In this document: in pieces, positions 18,877 through 28,022 of the stretch
Layout of the letters: each line of letters begins with the position of its first letter
Position numbering within the stretch: position 1 is the first letter of the stretch
From: Oceanicola sp. 502str15
Lineage (GTDB): Bacteria; Pseudomonadota; Alphaproteobacteria; Rhodobacterales; Rhodobacteraceae
Direction of reading: 5' to 3'
Assembly: GCF_024105635.1 (NCBI RefSeq)
Contig: NZ_WYDQ01000001.1
Coordinates: 3,596,501-3,660,500 of the forward strand
Length of the DNA: 64,000 bases
Translations under genes and position numbers: made by a program
The notes under the pieces: generated by a model
Database searches by the model: none
What the model was told of the DNA's origin: nothing
Seen by the model: only the letters and a program-made list of their open reading frames with translations

Positions 18877-20609
18877 GTGACGCCTCCCTGCCCGGTGGAA
18901 CGAGAGATTTCGGAATGATTGAGGGCCACTTGACGGAGCACCTCGTCGCGCGGCCCGAATGCCTTTTTCACTCCACCATCCAGCAGCATCAGGAGGTCGC
19001 ATTCCTGAATCGCGGCTGGGCGGTGCGCCATGATGAGCACCGAGCGGTGATCGGCCTTCAATGCGCGAATGGCGTGGTTAAGCGCCTCGGAGCCTTCGTT
19101 GTCGAGGTTGGAATTGGGCTCGTCGAGCACCAGGATCACCGGATCGCCATAAAGCGCGCGGGCCAGCCCGATGCGCTGAACCTGCCCGCCAGAGAGCCGA
19201 CCGCCCGCGGCGGAAACCGGCGTATCGTAGCCGTTGGGGAGCCTCAGGATCATGTCATGGGCGGCGGCCCTTTTTGCGGCTGCAACAACGGCTGCGGCGT
19301 CAGGTTCGGGAGCAAGGCGGGCGATGTTTTCGGCGATTGTGCCCTCAAACAGGGTGACGCGTTGCGGCAGGTAGCCGATGTAGGCACCCAGCGTGTCGGG
19401 GTCGTAGTGGTCGAGCGCGGCGCCATCCAGCCGGATGCGCCCGCCAGCGGTGGCCCAGGTGCCGGTGAGTGCCCGGGCGAGGGTGGATTTGCCCGCGCCG
19501 GAGGGGCCGATGACCCCCATCGCCTGCCCCGGCTCCAGCCGGAACGAGAGCATCCTGAGCGCGGCCTGGCTTTCGCCGGGCGGAATCACGGTCGCCTGTT
19601 GCACCTCGAGCAGGGCGCGGGGCGCGGGGAGGTCTGTGCGTGGGTTTTCGGCAGGCACGGCGGCGAGCAGCCTGCCAAGGGAGGCCCAGCCCTTGGAGGA
19701 GCGACTCACCAGCTCCCAATGGCCGATGAGCTGCTCGATCGGGGCAAGGGCGCGGCCGAGAAGAATTGAACCGGCAATCATCGCGCCGCCGGTCAGCTCC
19801 CCCCGCAGGACCAGCCATGCCCCGAGCGCCAGCATGGCCGATTGCAGGAAGAGCCGCAGGGTGCGGGTGATGGTGCCATATCCGCCTGCCCGATCGGCGG
19901 CCGTGAGGGCGCGAAGGGCCGAATGCCCCCGCGCGGCCTTCCAGCGGGCGAAGGTGGCGCCGCGCATGCCGAGGGATTGGATCGTTTCAGCCTCGCTGCG
20001 GATCTGGTCGGCCATGCGATCAGTCGATTCGCGCAGCGCCGCAGCCTCCAGCGCCGGGCGGCGGGTGCGGGCTTGGTTGAGCAGGGTCACGGCCACGAGC
20101 ACCAGGCCGCCGCTTGTGGCGAGACCGCCGAGGAGTGGGTGAAACAGGAAAATTGCGCCAAGAAACAGAGGCGTCCATGGAGCATCGAAGATGGCCAGCA
20201 GTGCGGGAGACGACATGAACCGCTGCACGCTGTCGAGGTCGCGCAGCCCGCTTGCCGCCAGCGCGCTGCCCGGCGCACGCGACTCGGCAGAGAGCGTGGC
20301 GGCAAATACCCTGGCCTCCATGTTTGCCTGAAACCGGGCGGCCACCCGCGCCATGATGCGCCCTCGGGCGTAGTCGAGCATGCCCATCATGAGAAAGAGG
20401 AACGCCACCAGCATGAAGAGGGCGACCAGCGTTTCCTCCGAGCGTGAGCCGAGAACCCGGTCGTAGACCTGAAGCATGAAGAGCGGGCCGGTCAGCATGA
20501 GCAGGTTGACGAAGACCGAGAACAGGATGGCTGCATGGATGAGCCGCCGCGCCATGGCACGGGCTGCCCGCAGTTCGGCAAACCCCTTGGCGGTCTCCGA
20601 CATCCGCAT
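18873..20609 (-). CDS. Type I secretion ABC transporter, fused permease/ATPase (PrtD/AprD type)
   Basis: This is a 578-residue half-transporter. Five to six N-terminal helices include the family segment MLTGPLFMLQVYDRVLGSRSEETL. The ATPase domain has Walker A GPSGAGKST, signature LSGGQVQR and Walker B VILVLDEPNSNLD. There is no C39 peptidase-like domain at the N-terminus, which fits PrtD-type exporters of RTX proteins rather than bacteriocin exporters. It is the first gene of a two-gene operon with the HlyD adaptor. Confidence 0.93.
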   Translation of the reverse strand: MRMSETAKGFAELRAARAMARRLIHAAILFSVFVNLLMLTGPLFMLQVYDRVLGSRSEETLVALFMLVAFLFLMMGMLDYARGRIMARVAARFQANMEARVFAATLSAESRAPGSALAASGLRDLDSVQRFMSSPALLAIFDAPWTPLFLGAIFLFHPLLGGLATSGGLVLVAVTLLNQARTRRPALEAAALRESTDRMADQIRSEAETIQSLGMRGATFARWKAARGHSALRALTAADRAGGYGTITRTLRLFLQSAMLALGAWLVLRGELTGGAMIAGSILLGRALAPIEQLIGHWELVSRSSKGWASLGRLLAAVPAENPRTDLPAPRALLEVQQATVIPPGESQAALRMLSFRLEPGQAMGVIGPSGAGKSTLARALTGTWATAGGRIRLDGAALDHYDPDTLGAYIGYLPQRVTLFEGTIAENIARLAPEPDAAAVVAAAKRAAAHDMILRLPNGYDTPVSAAGGRLSGGQVQRIGLARALYGDPVILVLDEPNSNLDNEGSEALNHAIRALKADHRSVLIMAHRPAAIQECDLLMLLDGGVKKAFGPRDEVLRQVALNHSEISRSTGQGGVT

Positions 20610-20740
20610 TTTCGCCGTTCTCCCATCGCAGGCCCGCTACTTTCCGCCGGTTGTGACCCGACGCCGCCACGGCTATCGTGCCCACAGGGAGCGGGTCGGT
20701 CTGGCTCGTGTGCCCTGCGCACCGAAATACGCAGAATTGG

Positions 20741-21523
20741 TTGAGATTTCCTTTGCTTCACCTTGCCTCCACTCGCCGCACCGGGGCCGCCCTGATCCTG
20801 GCCCTCGCCACGCTTGTTGCGGGTTGCACGCCCAACACGTCGGGCGAGGCAATCTTCGATCCCTACGAAAAGCAGAACCGCAATGTTCATGCCTTCAACA
20901 AGCGGGTCGACAGCGGCATGGGGGGCGGCAAGGGCGGTGGCATCGGCAAAGCGATCCCGGCGCCTGTCACGCAGGGGCTCTCGAACATCTCGACCAACTT
21001 CAGCCAGCCCAGCTACATGATGAACCATCTGCTGCAGGGCAACATGGAAAGCGCCATGCGCAACTTCTGGCGCGTTGCGGTGAACACCACCGTGGGCATT
21101 GGCGGGATCTTCGATCCGGCGACCCGTATCGGCCTGCATGACGACGCGACCGATTTCGGGGTGACGCTGGCCAAGGCCGGCGTGCCGGAGGGGGCCTACA
21201 TCGAGCTGCCGATCCTTGGCCCGTCGACGGAGCGGGACGTGGCCGGAAAGGTGCTCGATACACTGCTGAACCCGCTTCAGGGCGTGATTGCAGCCGAGGA
21301 TCAGAGGAAAATTACCGTCATCCGGGTGCTCTCACGCGCCGGTGATCGGGCAAAGTATTCGGAAACCGTCGATTCTGTTCTATATGACAGTGCAGACAGC
21401 TACGCGCAGGCGCGGATCATCTACCTCCAGAATCGCAGGGGGCAGACCGGAGATACCGAGGCCGCAGAAGCAGAGGCAGACGAGGTTTACGATAGCTATG
21501 AAGACTTTTACGGCAGCCAGTAA
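20741..21523 (+). CDS. mlaA: MlaA (VacJ) family outer-membrane lipoprotein, phospholipid asymmetry
   Basis: This protein is about 260 residues. The lipobox LVAGC falls at residue 29 if translation begins at the TTG at 20741. An ORF back to 20678 would place the Cys at residue 50, too far for a signal peptide. Family motifs are FDPYEKQNRNVHAFNK, the NTTVGIGGIFDPATRIGL stretch and DFGVTLAKAGVPEG. MlaA forms the outer-membrane ring that extracts misplaced phospholipids. The next gene is mlaC, overlapping by 26 bases. Confidence 0.92.
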   Translation: MRFPLLHLASTRRTGAALILALATLVAGCTPNTSGEAIFDPYEKQNRNVHAFNKRVDSGMGGGKGGGIGKAIPAPVTQGLSNISTNFSQPSYMMNHLLQGNMESAMRNFWRVAVNTTVGIGGIFDPATRIGLHDDATDFGVTLAKAGVPEGAYIELPILGPSTERDVAGKVLDTLLNPLQGVIAAEDQRKITVIRVLSRAGDRAKYSETVDSVLYDSADSYAQARIIYLQNRRGQTGDTEAAEAEADEVYDSYEDFYGSQ

Positions 21524-22127
21524 CATCCCCACACTCACCCGGCGCAGCCTGATTGCAGGGGGCAGCGCCCTCGCGGCATCCGGGCTGGTCATGCCGCGCG
21601 CGGCTCTGGCGCTTTCTTCCGGGGCCTCCCAGCAGTTGGTGACGGCGGCGGTTGGCGAGATCAACAAGGTGATCGCCTCGGGCAAGTCCGAAGCCGGCAT
21701 GCTGGCGGACTTCCAGCGCATCTTTGTTCGCTATGCCGATCTCAACTACATTTCGTTCTATTCGCTCGGGTCGGCCGCACGTGGCGCCTCGAAAGGACAG
21801 ATGCGCGCCTATACGCAGGCCTTCTCGGGCTACATTGCCCGCAAGTATGGCCGTCGGTTCCGCGAGTTCATCGGCGGGCGGATCGATGTGAAGGGGGCGC
21901 GCCAGGTCAAGAAATGGATCGAGGTCGATACCGTTGCCACGCTGCGCGGGAGCTCGCCCTTCGATGTGACCTTCTTCGTCAGTGACGGGAGCGGCCAGCA
22001 CAAGTTCTTCAACCTCTTCATCGCAGATGTGAACATGCTGCTGACCGAGCGCGCCGAGGTCGGTGCCCTGCTCGACCGGCGCGGCGGCAACATCGACGCG
22101 CTGATCGAGGATCTGAAACGCGCGTGA
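21498..22127 (+). CDS. mlaC: MlaC (Ttg2D) family periplasmic phospholipid shuttle
   Basis: This is a 209-residue protein. The N-terminus carries a twin-arginine-like signal (TRRSLIAGGSALAASGLVM). The mature part has the MlaC-type features: FQRIFVRYADLNYISFYSLG, YTQAFSGYIARKYGRRF and a C-terminal DFQIADVNML-like region (NLFIADVNMLLTERAEV). MlaC carries lipid between MlaA and the MlaFEDB pump, which is not in this window. Its start lies inside the end of mlaA. Confidence 0.9.
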   Translation: MKTFTAASNIPTLTRRSLIAGGSALAASGLVMPRAALALSSGASQQLVTAAVGEINKVIASGKSEAGMLADFQRIFVRYADLNYISFYSLGSAARGASKGQMRAYTQAFSGYIARKYGRRFREFIGGRIDVKGARQVKKWIEVDTVATLRGSSPFDVTFFVSDGSGQHKFFNLFIADVNMLLTERAEVGALLDRRGGNIDALIEDLKRA

Positions 22128-22549
22128 GGGCCTGGCGGCTTCTGGGCCTGGCACTTGCCTGCGCCGCGACCCCGGCCCTGGCCCTGGAGGTCGAGGGCCG
22201 CTATCGCGCCAGCCCGGAGGCGGAATGCGAGGCGGGCGACGGGGCTGAGGGCTTTCTGCGCATCGAGGATGGCGTGTTTCATGGGTTGAGCGGCACCTGC
22301 AAGATGCTCAACCCGGTCAACGTGCGCGACATGAACGCCCAGCTCTTCGACATGGAATGCGAAGGCGCCAACCCCAATTTCCAATGGACGGAGCGCGCCT
22401 TGTTCATGGAGGGTGCCGAAGGCGGGCTGATCCTTGCGTGGAACGGTTATGCCTTCCGCTACGAGCGCTGTCCTGCCCCGGCCGAGGCCACGGCTGAAAT
22501 GGAGCCGGTTGCCGCAGAGCCCGGGTCGGCGGCCGAAGCCGCCGACTGA
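22124..22549 (+). CDS. Secreted hypothetical protein linked to mlaAC
   Basis: This is a 141-residue protein starting at a GTG that overlaps the mlaC stop (GTGA). It has a clear signal peptide (WRLLGLALACAATPALA) and a mature part with four cysteines in the first 75 residues (EAECEAGDG, SGTCKML, DMECEGA, and YERCPAP later), suggesting disulfides. The C-terminal tail is Ala/Glu-rich. No family is recognised. Overlap with mlaC suggests the same transcript; a link to lipid transport is inference only. Confidence 0.75.
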   Translation: MRAWRLLGLALACAATPALALEVEGRYRASPEAECEAGDGAEGFLRIEDGVFHGLSGTCKMLNPVNVRDMNAQLFDMECEGANPNFQWTERALFMEGAEGGLILAWNGYAFRYERCPAPAEATAEMEPVAAEPGSAAEAAD

Positions 22550-22553
22550 TCGC

Positions 22554-24818
22554 TCAGTTGTTTCCGCCGAGCAGGCCCCGCAACACATCTTCCAGAATGC
22601 GTTCGGCGACATCGCCGTTCTGGCGGCGGCGCTGCTGGCGCTCCTGCCGTGCGGCTTCGCGCTCGGCCTGACGGCGCGCGCGTTCGGCGGCGCGGCGTTC
22701 GGCCTCGGTCTGCTCCCGGGCGGTCTGCTGCGGGGGCTCGGCCTGGCTCACCTGCGGCTGGGCGCGCTGGGGCACCAGCATAGGAAGCTCGTGCACCGGC
22801 AGCCCCTCGTTCACCCGCACCATAACCTCGCGCCAGATGTCGGCGGGCAACCCACCGCCGGTGACGCCGGTCAGCGGGGTGTTGTCGTCATAGCCCATCC
22901 AGACGCCGGCCACGTAATCAGCCGTGAAGCCCAGGAACCAGGCATCGCGGGCGGCAGAGGTTGTGCCGGTCTTGCCCGCCGCAGGCCGCCCGATGTCGGC
23001 GCGCTGTCCGGTGCCGGCCTCGATGGTCTGGCTCATCATGTAGACGAGATACCTTGCCGCCTCTTCGGTGATGACCCGCTCGCCCAGACCACCGCCCTGG
23101 CCCATCAGGGGCTCGTCATCGCCTTTCAGGCGCAGTTCGAGGATACCGTAGGGGGTTACGGAGGTGCCGCCATTGAGGATGCCGGCGTAGGCCCCGGTCA
23201 TTTCCAGAAGGGACGATTCGGAGGCGCCGAGGGCTAGGGCAGGGCCGGCCGCGAGGTCTGACTCGATGCCGAAGTCCTCCGCGATGTTGCGCACATTCTC
23301 ACGGCCCACGGCCTCCGAAACCTTCACGGCGGGAATGTTGTAGCTGTGGGCCAGAGCGTCGGTCAGCGTGACCCGGCCATGGAATTTGCGGTCGTAGTTC
23401 TTGGGGCTGTAGGGCCCCGAGCCGGGCACGTTGATGGTGAGGGGCTCGTCGACCACAGTGGCGTTAGGCGTATAGCCCAGATCGAGCGCGGCGGCGTAGA
23501 CGAAGGGCTTGAAGCTCGATCCCGTCTGCCGCTTGGCCATTGTGGCCCTGTTGAACGCGCCCGTCACTTTTGTCTGACGCCCGCCGACCATGGCGCGAAC
23601 GGCGCCATCGGCGCTCATCACGACCACGGCAGCCTGGGCGGCAGAGCCTTCACGCACCTTGGTCTCGAACACCACCTTCATGGCCTCTTCGGCGGCCTTC
23701 TGGATGCGCTGGTCGAGGGTGGTCTTGAGCACCACGTCTTCGGTGGTGTCCTTGGTCAGAAAGTCCGGCCCGGTGTCCATAACCCAATCGGCAAAGTAGC
23801 CACCGGCGCGGGCCTGTGCGGCCTGGCTCAGGGTAGCGGGGTTGTCGGTGGCCTGCTGGCGTTCGGCTGCGGTGATGTAGCCCTGCTCCTGCATCAGCTT
23901 CAGCACGGTGGCCGCGCGGGCCTGGCTGCGCTCGAGGTCGGAGGTGGGCGCGTAGCGGGTGGGGGCCACGAGGAGGCCTGCGAGCATGGCTGCCTGCGCG
24001 GGGCTCAGATCCTTCGCCGGGATGCCGAAATAGCGCTGGGAGGCGGCGGCAAAGCCGCGGGAGGAGGCGCCGAGGTAGGCGCGGTTCAGGTAGATCGCCA
24101 GCACCTCGTCCTTGGTGTAGCGGGTCTCCAGCGCCATGGAATAGATCATTTCCTTGATCTTGCGCCACAGCGTGGTTTCGCGGCAATCGGACTCGTAGGC
24201 GGCTTCGCTCTCCCACGCGGCTTCATCGTAGGGGATGCCGAGGCAGAGCAGTTTCGCCGTCTGCTGGGTCAGGGTGGAGCCGCCGTGGCCGGACAGCGGG
24301 CCGCGGCCTTCGCGCAGGTTGATGGCGATGGCCGAGGCAATGCCGCGCGGGCTGACCCCGAAGTGGCGGTAGAACCGCTTGTCCTCGGTGGCGATGATTG
24401 CGTTCTGCAGATGCGGGGATATCTTGTCGACGGTGATCTTGCCGCCGTAGGTCTCGCCGCGCCAAGCATATACCTTGCCGTCCCGGTCCAGCATCGTGAC
24501 GGAGCCACGGGTACGCGCATCGAGCAGGGCGCTCACATCTTCCGGCAACGTCGTGTAAAAGTAGCCGACGGCCCCGGCGACGACCAGCACGACCACCGCA
24601 CCGATCCGCCATGTGACGCCCCAGATAACCCGCATGAAGAACCGGGTAATCCGCGCGATCCAGCCCAATACCCCCTTCGGCGCGGGGCGCTTTGCCCGTG
24701 GCGCACGCTTCTTCTTTGGGGCCTTGGCCTGTTTCTTCGGCGCAGCCTTGCTGCCGGAGGTGCTTGAAAAGCGCTTCTCCGCCACAAGGGGCGTTTTCTT
24801 TTTTCCGGTACCGCTCAT
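22554..24818 (-). CDS. Class A penicillin-binding protein (PBP1A family transglycosylase/transpeptidase)
   Basis: The protein is about 754 residues from the ATG at 24818. A basic Lys/Ala-rich cytoplasmic tail and one membrane helix (about 50-80) precede the GT51 domain (ATEDKRFYRHFGVSPRGIA, GGSTLTQQTAKLL). The transpeptidase domain has TGSSFKPF (SxxK), HSYNIPAVK (SxN) and GKTGTTSAARDAWF (KTG). A Gln/Arg-rich tail (residues about 690-750) ends the protein. It polymerises and crosslinks peptidoglycan at the inner membrane and could be the target of the LpoA-like protein at 11202. Confidence 0.95.
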   Translation of the reverse strand: MSGTGKKKTPLVAEKRFSSTSGSKAAPKKQAKAPKKKRAPRAKRPAPKGVLGWIARITRFFMRVIWGVTWRIGAVVVLVVAGAVGYFYTTLPEDVSALLDARTRGSVTMLDRDGKVYAWRGETYGGKITVDKISPHLQNAIIATEDKRFYRHFGVSPRGIASAIAINLREGRGPLSGHGGSTLTQQTAKLLCLGIPYDEAAWESEAAYESDCRETTLWRKIKEMIYSMALETRYTKDEVLAIYLNRAYLGASSRGFAAASQRYFGIPAKDLSPAQAAMLAGLLVAPTRYAPTSDLERSQARAATVLKLMQEQGYITAAERQQATDNPATLSQAAQARAGGYFADWVMDTGPDFLTKDTTEDVVLKTTLDQRIQKAAEEAMKVVFETKVREGSAAQAAVVVMSADGAVRAMVGGRQTKVTGAFNRATMAKRQTGSSFKPFVYAAALDLGYTPNATVVDEPLTINVPGSGPYSPKNYDRKFHGRVTLTDALAHSYNIPAVKVSEAVGRENVRNIAEDFGIESDLAAGPALALGASESSLLEMTGAYAGILNGGTSVTPYGILELRLKGDDEPLMGQGGGLGERVITEEAARYLVYMMSQTIEAGTGQRADIGRPAAGKTGTTSAARDAWFLGFTADYVAGVWMGYDDNTPLTGVTGGGLPADIWREVMVRVNEGLPVHELPMLVPQRAQPQVSQAEPPQQTAREQTEAERRAAERARRQAEREAARQERQQRRRQNGDVAERILEDVLRGLLGGNN

Positions 24819-24937
24819 GCGTGCCTCTACTCGCATTTTTCGGTGCAGCATAAAGGTGGGGGCGGGAAAAGGGGAGACAAGACCGCTCGCGGACGGTGAA
24901 TTTTCATTCAGCTAAATTTTTAGGCAAGCGGCTCGAT

Positions 24938-24956
24938 TTGTGCAAAAATTGTGCAA
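24938..24956 (+). promoter_or_regulatory. Paired TTGTGCAA sites upstream of glnB-amtB, likely operator
   Basis: TTGTGCAA occurs at 24938-24945 and again at 24949-24956, exactly 11 bp apart, about 120 bp before the PII start codon in an otherwise AT-rich patch. One helical turn spacing suggests a dimeric regulator bound to one face. NtrC is the obvious candidate because PII/Amt operons are nitrogen-controlled; no sigma-54 GG-N10-GC promoter was identified by eye. Confidence 0.45.
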
Positions 24957-25076
24957 CTGCCCGCTGAATCCGCAGTCTTGCCGGGGCTCGCTCGCTTGAA
25001 GAGTGCGAGGCAACGGGATGTGACTGTCGCGGTGAACCCGCCGGGGCTGCGCTCGGCATAAAGGAAGGGGACAACT

Positions 25077-25415
25077 GTGAAACTCATAATTGCAGCGATC
25101 AAGCCGTTCAAGCTGGAGGAGGTCCGCGAGGCGCTGACCGCCATCGGCGTGCGCGGCATGATGGTGACTGAGATCAAAGGCTTCGGCTCTCAATCGGGCC
25201 ATACCGAGATCTACCGCGGTGCCGAATACGCCGTGAATTTCGTGCCCAAGGTCAAGCTGGAGATCGTCGTCTCCGCGGCCATGGCGGACCAGGTGGTGGA
25301 GACGATCCAGACCACCGCGAAGACCGACAAGATCGGCGACGGCAAGATCTTCGTTCTGGACGTGAACCAGGCCGTGCGCGTGCGCACGGGTGAAATCAAC
25401 GACGAAGCGCTTTGA
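25077..25415 (+). CDS. glnK: Nitrogen regulatory protein PII (GlnB/GlnK)
   Basis: This is a 112-residue protein, the standard PII length, with a GTG start preceded by GGAAGGGGA. The N-terminus MKLIIAAIKPFKLEEVREAL and T-loop GHTEIYRGAEYAVNF are diagnostic, with the uridylylated tyrosine at residue 51. The C-terminal TGEINDEAL is conserved. PII integrates 2-oxoglutarate, ATP/ADP and GlnD-driven uridylylation, and blocks the adjacent ammonium channel. Pairing with amtB argues for GlnK rather than GlnB. Confidence 0.95.
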   Translation: MKLIIAAIKPFKLEEVREALTAIGVRGMMVTEIKGFGSQSGHTEIYRGAEYAVNFVPKVKLEIVVSAAMADQVVETIQTTAKTDKIGDGKIFVLDVNQAVRVRTGEINDEAL

Positions 25416-25447
25416 GCGTCACCCCGACACTGGAGAGACATGGGACA

Positions 25448-26977
25448 ATGAAAACGATCAAACTCCTTCTGGCCAGCGGCGTGATTGCGCTGTTTGCCGC
25501 CCTTGCGAGCGCCCCCGTGGCGATGGCGCAAGACACTGCAACCGAGGAGCCCGCGGCGGAAGCCGCAGAGGGCTCCGCTGCCGATGCCGTCGCGGCTGCC
25601 GAAGCCGCCATGGCTGCGGCAAGCGACACCAATGCGCGCCTTCTCGAAAAGGCCATTGGTGCCGCCGAGGGCGCCATTGCAGACGGTGAAGACCCCACCG
25701 AAGCCGCTGCAGCTGCCATCGAGGCAAGCTACGAGCCCTTCATCAACGGTGACTTCATCCTGACAACCGTGCTGTTCCTGATCGGGGGCTTCCTCGTGTT
25801 CTGGATGGCTGCCGGTTTTGCCATGCTCGAAGCGGGCCTGGTGCGTCAGAAGAACGTGACCATTCAGCTCACCAAGAACGTGGCGCTCTTCTCGCTGGCG
25901 TCGATCTTCTACTACCTGATCGGCTACAACCTGATGTATCCGCTGGGCACATGGTCGGTTGACGGCGTGCTTTCGGGCGTCTGGGGCCCCGGCGTGCTGG
26001 AAGCTGTCGGCGTTGGCGCGGCAGATGCCGACGACCTCGGCTATGCCTCCACCGGTTCGGACTTCTTCTTTCAGCTGATGTTCTGTGCAACCACCGCTTC
26101 GATCGTTTCCGGCACGCTGGCCGAGCGCATCAAGCTGTGGCCCTTCCTGATCTTCGTGATCGTGCTGACCTCCGTGATCTATCCGCTCCAGGCTTCCTGG
26201 AAGTGGGGCGGCGGCTTCCTCGATGCGGCGAACTTCCAGGACTTCGCAGGCTCGACCGTTGTGCACTCGGTGGGTGGCTGGGCCGCTCTGACCGGCGCGC
26301 TGATCCTTGGTCCGCGTATCGGCAAGTACCGGGACGGCAAGACCATCCCGATGCCCGGTTCCAACCTCGCCCTCGCCACTCTGGGTACGTTCATCCTGTG
26401 GCTCGGCTGGTTTGGCTTCAACGGCGGCTCGCAGCTGGCGATGGGCACTATCGGCAACGTGGCTGATGTCAGCCGGATCTTCGCCAACACCAACGCAGCT
26501 GCCGCCGGTGGCGCCGTGGCCGCAATGGTGCTGACCCAGATCCTCTACAAGAAGGTCGACCTGACCATGGTGCTGAACGGCGCTCTCGCGGGCCTCGTCT
26601 CCATCACCGCCGAACCGCTGACCCCCACCCTTGGTGCGGCAACGCTGATCGGCATGGTCGGTGCGGTGATCGTGGTCTTCGCGGTTCCGTTCCTCGACAA
26701 GCTGAAGATCGACGACGTCGTCGGCGCGATCCCGGTTCACCTGATGGCCGGCATCTGGGGCACCTTTGCCGTGCCGATCACCAATGGTGACGCCTCCTTC
26801 GGTGCGCAGATCTACGGTATCGTCGTGGTGGCCATCTTCACCATCGTCGCCTCCGGCGTGGTGTGGTTCCTGCTGAAAATGATCACCGGACTTCGCGTCA
26901 GCGAAGAAGACGAGATCACCGGGCTGGACACCACCGAGATGGGGATGGAAGCCTACCCCGAGTTTGCCAAGGGCTGA
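25448..26977 (+). CDS. amtB: Ammonium transporter AmtB with long periplasmic N-terminal extension
   Basis: This is a 509-residue protein. A signal peptide ends at AMA|QD (about residue 27). An unusual 70-residue Ala/Glu-rich segment (28-97) follows, then eleven helices beginning FILTTVLFLIGGFLVFWMA. Family motifs include GFAMLEAGLVRQKNV, the first pore histidine in STVVHSVGGW, and the second in PVHLMAGIWG. AmtB conducts ammonium and is gated by PII, encoded 32 bp upstream. Confidence 0.96.
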   Translation: MKTIKLLLASGVIALFAALASAPVAMAQDTATEEPAAEAAEGSAADAVAAAEAAMAAASDTNARLLEKAIGAAEGAIADGEDPTEAAAAAIEASYEPFINGDFILTTVLFLIGGFLVFWMAAGFAMLEAGLVRQKNVTIQLTKNVALFSLASIFYYLIGYNLMYPLGTWSVDGVLSGVWGPGVLEAVGVGAADADDLGYASTGSDFFFQLMFCATTASIVSGTLAERIKLWPFLIFVIVLTSVIYPLQASWKWGGGFLDAANFQDFAGSTVVHSVGGWAALTGALILGPRIGKYRDGKTIPMPGSNLALATLGTFILWLGWFGFNGGSQLAMGTIGNVADVSRIFANTNAAAAGGAVAAMVLTQILYKKVDLTMVLNGALAGLVSITAEPLTPTLGAATLIGMVGAVIVVFAVPFLDKLKIDDVVGAIPVHLMAGIWGTFAVPITNGDASFGAQIYGIVVVAIFTIVASGVVWFLLKMITGLRVSEEDEITGLDTTEMGMEAYPEFAKG

Positions 26978-27003
26978 TCGCCCCGGGCAGATCCCGAAAA
27001 ACT

Positions 27004-27040
27004 GGCCCCGGGCGTGCGAACGTCCGGGGCCTTTCCGTTT
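27004..27040 (+). terminator. Rho-independent terminator of glnK-amtB
   Basis: GGCCCCGG (27004-27011) pairs perfectly with CCGGGGCC (27024-27031) around a 12-base loop and is followed by TTTCCGTTT. It begins 26 bases after the amtB stop. Confidence 0.85.
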
Positions 27041-27095
27041 CTGGAACATGGAACGCCGTGGAGTCGGCAGAATGGGCGCCCTGCGGCCGCTCCGG

Positions 27096-27851
27096 TCAGC
27101 CGAGCGCGGCCTGAACCGGCACCAGCGGGCGGCGGCCCGTTTCCGTGAGCAGAGAGACCGCAAGCTCCGCCCCCTCGATCACAACCGCCGAGAGCGGACC
27201 GCCGTAAGCCGCCGCGCTGTCGATGTTCAGCCGGTTGCCATAGTGCGTGGCCGCTGCCACGGGGCTGTGGCCGTGCACCACGAGTGCGCCATGGTCACGC
27301 GCATCGGAAAGGAAGGGCTCGCGAATCCACACCAGATCATCTTCGACCTGATCGGCAAAGCCGACGCCGGGACGAACACCGGCGTGCACGAAATAGAGGC
27401 CGGGCATGTGGTGGTGAGTGACGAGCCCGTCGAGCAGGGTCACATGAGCCTCAGGCACGGCGGCACGGGCGTCAGTGTGAATGGCTTCCTTGCCACGTGC
27501 CGGGTCGGTATCGACGCCGTAGCTCTCGAGGGTGCTGCGCCCGCCGATATTGTCCTGCAGCCAGTGCAGGTCGGGGCGGGAGGGGTCGCGCAGGCGATCG
27601 GGCTCGAGGAAGCGGCGCATCATCCGGTCGTGGTTGCCCTTGAGGATCACCCAGGGCTGCCCGGCTTCAAGCCCTTCGGCAAGGTAGCTCAGCACACCAG
27701 CAGACTCGGGGCCCCGGTCGACCAGATCGCCGACATGGACCACAACCGCATCCGGGTCGCCGACACGGGCCTTGTCGGCTGCGATGAGCGCATGAACGCT
27801 CCGCAACTTGTCGAGATGCCCATGAATGTCACCAATCGCGTAAACGCGCAT
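27096..27851 (-). CDS. Serine/threonine-type metallophosphatase (PPP family)
   Basis: This 251-residue protein starts MRVYAIGDIHGHLDKL. The PPP-family metal motifs are in order: GDIHG, GDLVDRGPES and GNHD (LKGNHDRMM), with a later VVHGHSP histidine. The closest known relatives are bacterial diadenosine-tetraphosphatase-like or PrpA-like phosphatases. The substrate, protein or nucleotide, cannot be told. It lies downstream of serA on the same strand but behind a strong terminator, so probably has its own promoter. Confidence 0.88.
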   Translation of the reverse strand: MRVYAIGDIHGHLDKLRSVHALIAADKARVGDPDAVVVHVGDLVDRGPESAGVLSYLAEGLEAGQPWVILKGNHDRMMRRFLEPDRLRDPSRPDLHWLQDNIGGRSTLESYGVDTDPARGKEAIHTDARAAVPEAHVTLLDGLVTHHHMPGLYFVHAGVRPGVGFADQVEDDLVWIREPFLSDARDHGALVVHGHSPVAAATHYGNRLNIDSAAAYGGPLSAVVIEGAELAVSLLTETGRRPLVPVQAALG

Positions 27852-27967
27852 ACCAGCCTGACCTTCCACAAGATTTGGGGCGCCAGCATCGCCCTTTTTG
27901 CGGAGATACCACTCACCCGATGCGGGTCAACCTTGCCTGCGGGATTTTGCCGGTAAGGAATCGCGCA

Positions 27968-28000
27968 GCAAAACGGCGGCCCCGGTCTCCCGGAGCCGCC
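27968..28000 (-). terminator. Terminator after serA
   Basis: GGCGGC (27975-27980) pairs with GCCGCC (27995-28000), extended inward by CCGG/CCGG around a TCTC loop with one mismatch. On the minus strand the stem is followed by GTTTTGC, 23 bases past the serA stop. Confidence 0.75.
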
Positions 28001-28022
28001 GCCAATTGGGTTTACTGCGCTA

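Noticed and set aside
25211..27163. 650-codon minus-strand ORF over glnK-amtB
   Set aside because: Antisense shadow; the plus strand encodes textbook PII and AmtB.
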